Source: Paenibacillus kobensis NBRC 15729 (GTDB lineage Bacteria; Bacillota; Bacilli; Paenibacillales; Paenibacillaceae). From it: a stretch of 64,000 bases of DNA. The notes below the pieces were generated by a model. The model worked only from the letters and a program-made list of their open reading frames with translations, searched no databases and had not been told where the DNA came from. Location of the stretch: assembly GCF_004000825.1 (NCBI RefSeq), contig NZ_BILZ01000025.1, forward strand, positions 1-64,000, read 5' to 3'. A program made the position numbers and the translations under genes. This document shows, one piece after another, positions 60,736-64,000 of the stretch (positions are counted from its first letter, which is position 1; each line of letters starts with the position of its first letter).

Positions 60736-60764
60736 ATTATACTGCAATTGCTATATCGAACCAA
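60736..60764 (-). promoter_or_regulatory. Promoter of the DUF695/RraB-like gene
   Basis: TTGGTT (60764-60759), 17 bases, TATAAT (60741-60736) on the minus strand. Its position sets a limit on where the gene can start. Confidence 0.6.
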
Positions 60765-60832
60765 CCTACGATTTGCCTAGATTCGTATAGGTTCGCGTGC
60801 AATTATACCGTAATTCGCCGAAATAAGCCAAA

Positions 60833-60876
60833 TAGCCGAGCCCTGGGAATGACTTTTCCCAGAACTCAGCATAGGC
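60833..60876 (-). terminator. Terminator of the pirin gene
   Basis: CTGGGAA and TTCCCAG around AAGTCA, extended by AGCC.../...GGCT, followed by ATTTGG on the minus strand. The stem has mismatches. Confidence 0.6.
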
Positions 60877-60877
60877 T

Positions 60878-61600
60878 TTAAGGCAAGTCGATCACAAGCA
60901 ACCGGCTTTCGCCATGCCCCGACAGCAATAGCTCAGAGCTTCCTTCCACCCGCGCCGAATCTCTGCGGCCGAGCCGTACGTCTTGCTCTCCCGCTCGAAC
61001 GCCGACGCTTCCTTCCAGCACGAACAGAAATACTCGGCGTCCATCCGCTTGCCGGAAGGTCAGCGTCTCATCGGACGACAATTCCGTCAAGTACATCGTC
61101 ATATCTTGATGAATCTGCGCGACAGCACCTGACTTTTGCAAGGCTGCATCGCCGCTGACGACTGGTACGAGTTTTCCTCTTAGGTCGTCGACAGGAAAGG
61201 ACGATGTCTCGTAAGAAGGGTCAAGCCCGGGCGTCTGAGGCAAGAACCACATTTGCAGCAGCGAAACCGGCTCGTCAGAAGAAGGATTCATTTCGGAATG
61301 AAACACCCCGCTCCCCGCTGACATGCGTTGAATACCGCCCCATGTCGTAACCGCTTGATTGCCGAGGCTGTCCCGATGCTCCAGCTTACCGCTTAACACG
61401 AGAGTGACAATCTCCATCTCGCGGTGAGGATGCATACCGAAGCCGTTGCCTCCCTCAATATAGTCGTCATTCAGAACCCGCATCGGACCGAACTGCAAAT
61501 TGTTCGGATCGTAATAATCAGCGAACGAGAAACTGAAAGCAGTGTGCAGCCAGCCGTGGCTTGCTTGGTAACGTTGATCGGCATTATAGACTTGTATCAT
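60878..61600 (-). CDS. Pirin-family protein (YhhW-like)
   Basis: A 240-residue bicupin. The metal-binding residues of the N-terminal cupin are visible in GFGMHPHREMEIVTLVLSGK and the later HSEMNPS (His, His, His, Glu). Other family segments are RYQASHGWLHTAFSFSFADY and LLQMWFLPQTPGLDPSYE. Related proteins have quercetinase activity or act as redox sensors. AAGGGGAGC precedes the ATG. It lies next to a DoxX gene and a quinone-sensor-like regulator, which may share a redox theme. Confidence 0.9.
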   Translation of the reverse strand: MIQVYNADQRYQASHGWLHTAFSFSFADYYDPNNLQFGPMRVLNDDYIEGGNGFGMHPHREMEIVTLVLSGKLEHRDSLGNQAVTTWGGIQRMSAGSGVFHSEMNPSSDEPVSLLQMWFLPQTPGLDPSYETSSFPVDDLRGKLVPVVSGDAALQKSGAVAQIHQDMTMYLTELSSDETLTFRQADGRRVFLFVLEGSVGVRAGEQDVRLGRRDSARVEGSSELLLSGHGESRLLVIDLP

Positions 61601-61670
61601 GTTTGCTGCTCCCCTTTGTCTAAGTCGTTATGCCGTGAAGTGACGGCAGCGGCGAAAACCGCTTATGCCC

Positions 61671-62069
61671 TTATTTTAACAGTGCGTCAATCGAATACTC
61701 GCCAGCACCAGTCAAGGCAATACCGAGCGCAACCGCAATGAGCACTAGATTATATTCATACCCATTCTGCGTCACCCACAGCCCGTTTTTGAAATGAACC
61801 TTCGCAGCTGCCATCAGCATCGTTACGATAATGAACGCCGCGCCGAGCCAAGTCACCAGACCGAAGCCGAACAACAATCCGCCAATTAACTCTCCTGCTC
61901 CGGCAGCGAACGCCATCATGACGCCTGGTTTCAGTCCAATCGATTCCAGCCATCCGCCCGTTCCTTTCAACCCGTATCCCCCGAACCATCCGAACAGCTT
62001 CTGCGCTCCATGACCGACAAATAACAGACCAATAATTACCCGAATAATAAGAAGCCCCGTATCTAACAT
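61671..62069 (-). CDS. DoxX-family membrane protein (CatD-like)
   Basis: A 132-residue protein with four helices. ATG 62069 (MLDTGLLIIRVIIGLLFVGH) follows GAGGAGAGG; the longer frame has no site. GHGAQKLFGWFGGYGLKGTG and AAGAGELIGGLLFGFGLVTW are DoxX marks. In Bacillus subtilis the homologous CatD (with CatE) protects against catechol and quinones under HxlR-type control. Here the divergent HxlR gene suggests the same logic, but no catE follows. Confidence 0.88.
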   Translation of the reverse strand: MLDTGLLIIRVIIGLLFVGHGAQKLFGWFGGYGLKGTGGWLESIGLKPGVMMAFAAGAGELIGGLLFGFGLVTWLGAAFIIVTMLMAAAKVHFKNGLWVTQNGYEYNLVLIAVALGIALTGAGEYSIDALLK

Positions 62070-62140
62070 ATTAACCTCTCCTCTTGTTCCGACTGCTGCG
62101 GAACGTTTTGTTTTGTTGTTGATTGAATAATAATATAAGT

Positions 62141-62159
62141 TACTTACTTTAGTCAAGTA
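62141..62159. promoter_or_regulatory. TACTT-N9-AAGTA operator-like dyad
   Basis: A dyad with perfect 5-bp arms between the DoxX and HxlR genes. It resembles the TACT...AGTA dyads bound by YodB-type regulators. On the minus strand it lies about 75-90 bases upstream of the DoxX start. Confidence 0.45.
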
Positions 62160-62256
62160 TATAAACATAATAAAGTTTTTTAGTCCGATCACCCTGTATC
62201 ACTTACCTTTCCTTAGTACATATGTTACAATAGACGTCAGAGAAGGGGTGATACGG

Positions 62257-62565
62257 TTGGATTACTCAAAGATGTGCCCGAAATATGAATCCGCCGCCGA
62301 ACTGCTCGGCAAGAAATGGACAGGCCTGATCATTCGGGTGCTGCTGGGCGGACCGAAACGATTCAAAGAAATGAAGGAACAGATTCCAGACATGAGCGAT
62401 AAGATGCTGACCGACCGCATGAAGGAGCTTGAAGCCATCGCAATCGTGAAGCGCAACGTGTATCCGGAAATGCCGGTTCGAATCGAATATGAGCTGACGG
62501 ATAAGGGCCGCGATCTCGAGCCCGTCATCCTGTCTATTCAAAATTGGGGAGAAAGATGGATGTAG
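62257..62565 (+). CDS. HxlR-family regulator with conserved Cys7 (YodB/CatR-like)
   Basis: A 102-residue winged-helix regulator. The start is TTG 62257 (LDYSKMCPKYESAAELLGKK) with AAGGGGTGA upstream. Helix-turn-helix: PKRFKEMKEQIPDMSDKMLT. Wing: VYPEMPVRIEYELTDKGRDL. Cys7 in MCPKYESA corresponds to the redox-active N-terminal Cys of YodB and CatR, which senses quinones or diamide. It is the only cysteine, as far as I can see. It probably represses itself and the divergent DoxX gene. Confidence 0.88.
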   Translation: MDYSKMCPKYESAAELLGKKWTGLIIRVLLGGPKRFKEMKEQIPDMSDKMLTDRMKELEAIAIVKRNVYPEMPVRIEYELTDKGRDLEPVILSIQNWGERWM

Positions 62566-62599
62566 TCTTGTTCGCACACGAACATCCCTAAATATAATA

Positions 62600-62648
62600 A
62601 GCCTGCAGCCGAAGCATGAATGATCATGCTTCGGCTGCAGGCTTTTTG
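62600..62648 (+). terminator. Terminator of the HxlR gene
   Basis: AAGCCTGCAGCCGAAGCAT, an 8-base loop and ATGCTTCGGCTGCAGGCTT followed by TTT: a perfect 19-bp stem 35 bases past the stop. Confidence 0.93.
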
Positions 62649-62683
62649 AGTTAGCTCTGCTATATGATGTGCGCGATTCGCGT

Positions 62684-62953
62684 TTATTTATGCTTTCGCC
62701 AATCCATGCTGCTGTTGTTCAGCAAGTATTCGAAGTCGTTGTCCCGCCGTTTCTGTTCCGCCTTCCGTTCTGTCTCCACCCGGATGCGCTGCTCTTCTTG
62801 GCGTTTCTCCTCCTCCGCTTTCATTTGCTCCTGCTGCTGCTTCAGCTTCTGCAGCACGTCCGCACCGAGCAAATCTTTCAGCGTAGCCGGCTTATCCGAC
62901 TGTGACTGGGCTGCAGCTTGTTGCTGCCGTCCTTTATGTTGTTTGTTCGCCAT
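62684..62953 (-). CDS. YqkE-like protein (DUF3886)
   Basis: An 89-residue highly charged, helical protein. KPATLKDLLGADVLQKLKQQ and NDFEYLLNNSSMDWRKHK match the YqkE family of Bacillales, with an E/K/R-rich coiled coil between. The function is unknown. It is monocistronic. Confidence 0.82.
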   Translation of the reverse strand: MANKQHKGRQQQAAAQSQSDKPATLKDLLGADVLQKLKQQQEQMKAEEEKRQEEQRIRVETERKAEQKRRDNDFEYLLNNSSMDWRKHK

Positions 62954-63092
62954 GTGTTTTAATCCCCCTTGCTTTCATACGTGTTCTCGACTGACAAGGC
63001 CAATTCCCGCTGCGGGACCATTAGATCTCCATCCATCCGCACACTCGGCTCGGTAACAACCGCATGCCCCCTGCCGGACGCGAGATGCCTCG

Positions 63093-63452
63093 TTATGGCT
63101 GTACCAATGATGCGTTAAGCTCTTCTCTTTGGGCCTTCGTCAAGCTCTTGACGATCAGATCGTACGAATGGTCGATCATATCGTTCAGTTCATCCTCCGT
63201 TAACCCGGGAATGAACGACACCGTGTTCCAATGTTTCTTGTTCAGATGGTACCCCGGCTTCACCGCCGGATTCTGTTCCCGTAGATTCAGCGCAATCTCC
63301 GGATCGCATTTGAGCGCTACGCTGCCCTCGGACAGCAGCGCGAACATTTTGCCGCATACCTTCGCCACGAACGGATCCGGCCCGAACGGATACGTCTCCT
63401 TCGCTCCCCGCTTGCTTAAACAATAGGTTCTCACCGACTCATAATTGATCAT
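63093..63452 (-). CDS. MmcQ/YjbR-family protein
   Basis: A 119-residue protein with the CyaY-like fold of the MmcQ/YjbR family: YCLSKRGAKETYPFGPDPFV, KMFALLSEGSVALKCDPE and GYHLNKKHWNTVSF, ending with a helix that contains DHSYDLIVKSLTKAQREEL. These proteins are often annotated as DNA-binding, with little direct evidence of role. The translation shows no odd features. Confidence 0.88.
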   Translation of the reverse strand: MINYESVRTYCLSKRGAKETYPFGPDPFVAKVCGKMFALLSEGSVALKCDPEIALNLREQNPAVKPGYHLNKKHWNTVSFIPGLTEDELNDMIDHSYDLIVKSLTKAQREELNASLVQP

Positions 63453-63629
63453 CCGATCTCAACCTCCACACGCTTCAGCGCCAACATCCACCTACTATGA
63501 GGTTACCATATCTCAACAATGAGCGTAAAGCCAAGACCGCCTTCTCCCCCACACCGCTGCACTGGTCTTCTCCTCCTCTTTTCCCGGGAAATAAAGTTCG
63601 CCGCTTGCCTCTCCGGTATTCGGCACTCG

Positions 63630-63703
63630 TCTCTTCGTTGTATTCAGCTCACATCTCTTTGTTGTATTCAGCTCACATCTCTTCGTTGTATTTTGTACAA
63701 CGA
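63630..63703. repeat. 24-bp tandem repeat ending in an inverted repeat
   Basis: Units start at 63630, 63654 and 63678. The first two are 23 of 24 identical (TCTCTTCGTTGTATTCAGCT and CACA), and the third shares only the first 15 bases. The third unit forms TCGTTGTA-TTTTG-TACAACGA (63683-63703), a perfect 8-bp inverted repeat. Confidence 0.85.
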
Positions 63704-63857
63704 GATTCGTCACTTGTCCCCCACACCTTCTGTTCATTGCACTTCATACATCGAAAAAACTCCTTCACGGCCATAATTGCTTTTTAACAGCGCAGTCTTC
63801 ACCTAATCCCATTGCACAAACTACAACCAACCTCACTCAACTAGCAGAATTGCGCTC

Positions 63858-63884
63858 TTTTCATTGCATGAAGTGCAATGAAAA
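63858..63884. repeat. Perfect 11-bp inverted repeat
   Basis: TTTTCATTGCA, TGAAG, TGCAATGAAAA. It could be a hairpin or an operator for a gene beyond the right edge. Confidence 0.75.
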
Positions 63885-64000
63885 GCATGAATGAAAGTAA
63901 CTTTATCAAAGCAACAGTCAAACAATTGACTTTGCACTCAAACTAACTTCTTCATTAGCATTAGCCGAGTACACGTGAGTGGAACGAGGCATCCCCCTCC

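Larger units (their letters stand above)
63453..64000. other. Non-coding right edge with repeats
   Basis: I find no gene with a ribosome site or family match. The frames over 63497-63787 only read the tandem repeats. The stretch holds the 24-bp repeats (63630-63703) and the inverted repeat at 63858-63884. CATTGCA words recur near 63736, 63810, 63862 and 63874 (reverse). Confidence 0.6.

Noticed and set aside
63513-63737. Minus-strand frame with NTTKRCEL repeats
   Set aside because: The peptide repeat is just the translation of the 24-bp DNA repeat; there is no ribosome site. I treat it as a repeat, not a gene.
1-64000. tRNA genes, CRISPR arrays, insertion sequences, phage genes
   Set aside because: I scanned for tRNA T-arms, regular spaced repeats and transposase-like frames and saw none; tRNA-like words at 31534 and 39738 belong to the T-box leader and the SAM riboswitch.

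Overview
This window is a stretch of a spore-forming Gram-positive (Firmicutes) chromosome, most likely a Paenibacillus or a close relative such as Cohnella. The supports are moderate GC with strong Shine-Dalgarno sites (AGGAGG-like) and TTGACA/TATAAT promoters, a YesM/YesN-type sugar two-component system, an AbrB-family regulator, a ytxC-thrS pair with a T-box leader, a SAM-I riboswitch, liaFSR, GlnR/TnrA-type boxes and a futalosine-pathway menaquinone gene (mqnC). I saw no tRNA, rRNA, CRISPR array, insertion sequence or prophage. The genus is an inference.

Layout. 1-7600: the start of a secreted YD/RHS-like protein cut by the left edge, then a sugar ABC importer (solute-binding lipoprotein and two permeases, no ATPase) divergent from its YesM/YesN-like sensor and regulator. 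7600-16000: a 32-residue membrane peptide, an AbrB-like regulator, trmL, an orphan OmpR-type regulator, serC, a GSI-beta-like glnA under tandem GlnR-like boxes, aroF, and an ispH/DUF2062 pair. 16000-23500: envelope stress, with htrA, an OmpR-type two-component pair, a yugN-like gene and a complete liaFSR operon. 23700-36100: amtB with its own GlnR-like box, an MCP with a C-terminal sensor, uraD, an Lrp regulator, a 3D-domain protein, thrS and ytxC, a diguanylate cyclase, a broken VOC gene and mqnC. 36200-39900: a methionine operon metA-metI-patB behind a SAM-I riboswitch. 40000-45700: corA, an MFS transporter, a LysR regulator, a PHP phosphatase and an EamA transporter.

The most notable region is about 45660-59460. 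It is a two-peptide class II lantibiotic cluster of the haloduracin/lichenicidin type, entirely on the minus strand: LanP-like subtilase, LuxR-type regulator with a degenerate receiver, beta precursor, LanM2, peptidase-containing LanT, alpha precursor, LanM1, then an XRE regulator, a small membrane protein and an ABC transporter that are the best immunity candidates. The alpha peptide carries the mersacidin-like CTLTVEC ring, and the beta peptide carries an SSWPC start and a CPTTACSTKC end. Both share GAAEV at the leader/core junction, which suggests a two-step leader removal by LanT and then LanP.

59800-64000: a DUF695/RraB-like protein, a pirin, a DoxX gene divergent from a YodB/CatR-like HxlR regulator with a conserved Cys7, a YqkE-like protein, an MmcQ/YjbR protein, and a non-coding right edge with 24-bp tandem repeats and perfect inverted repeats.
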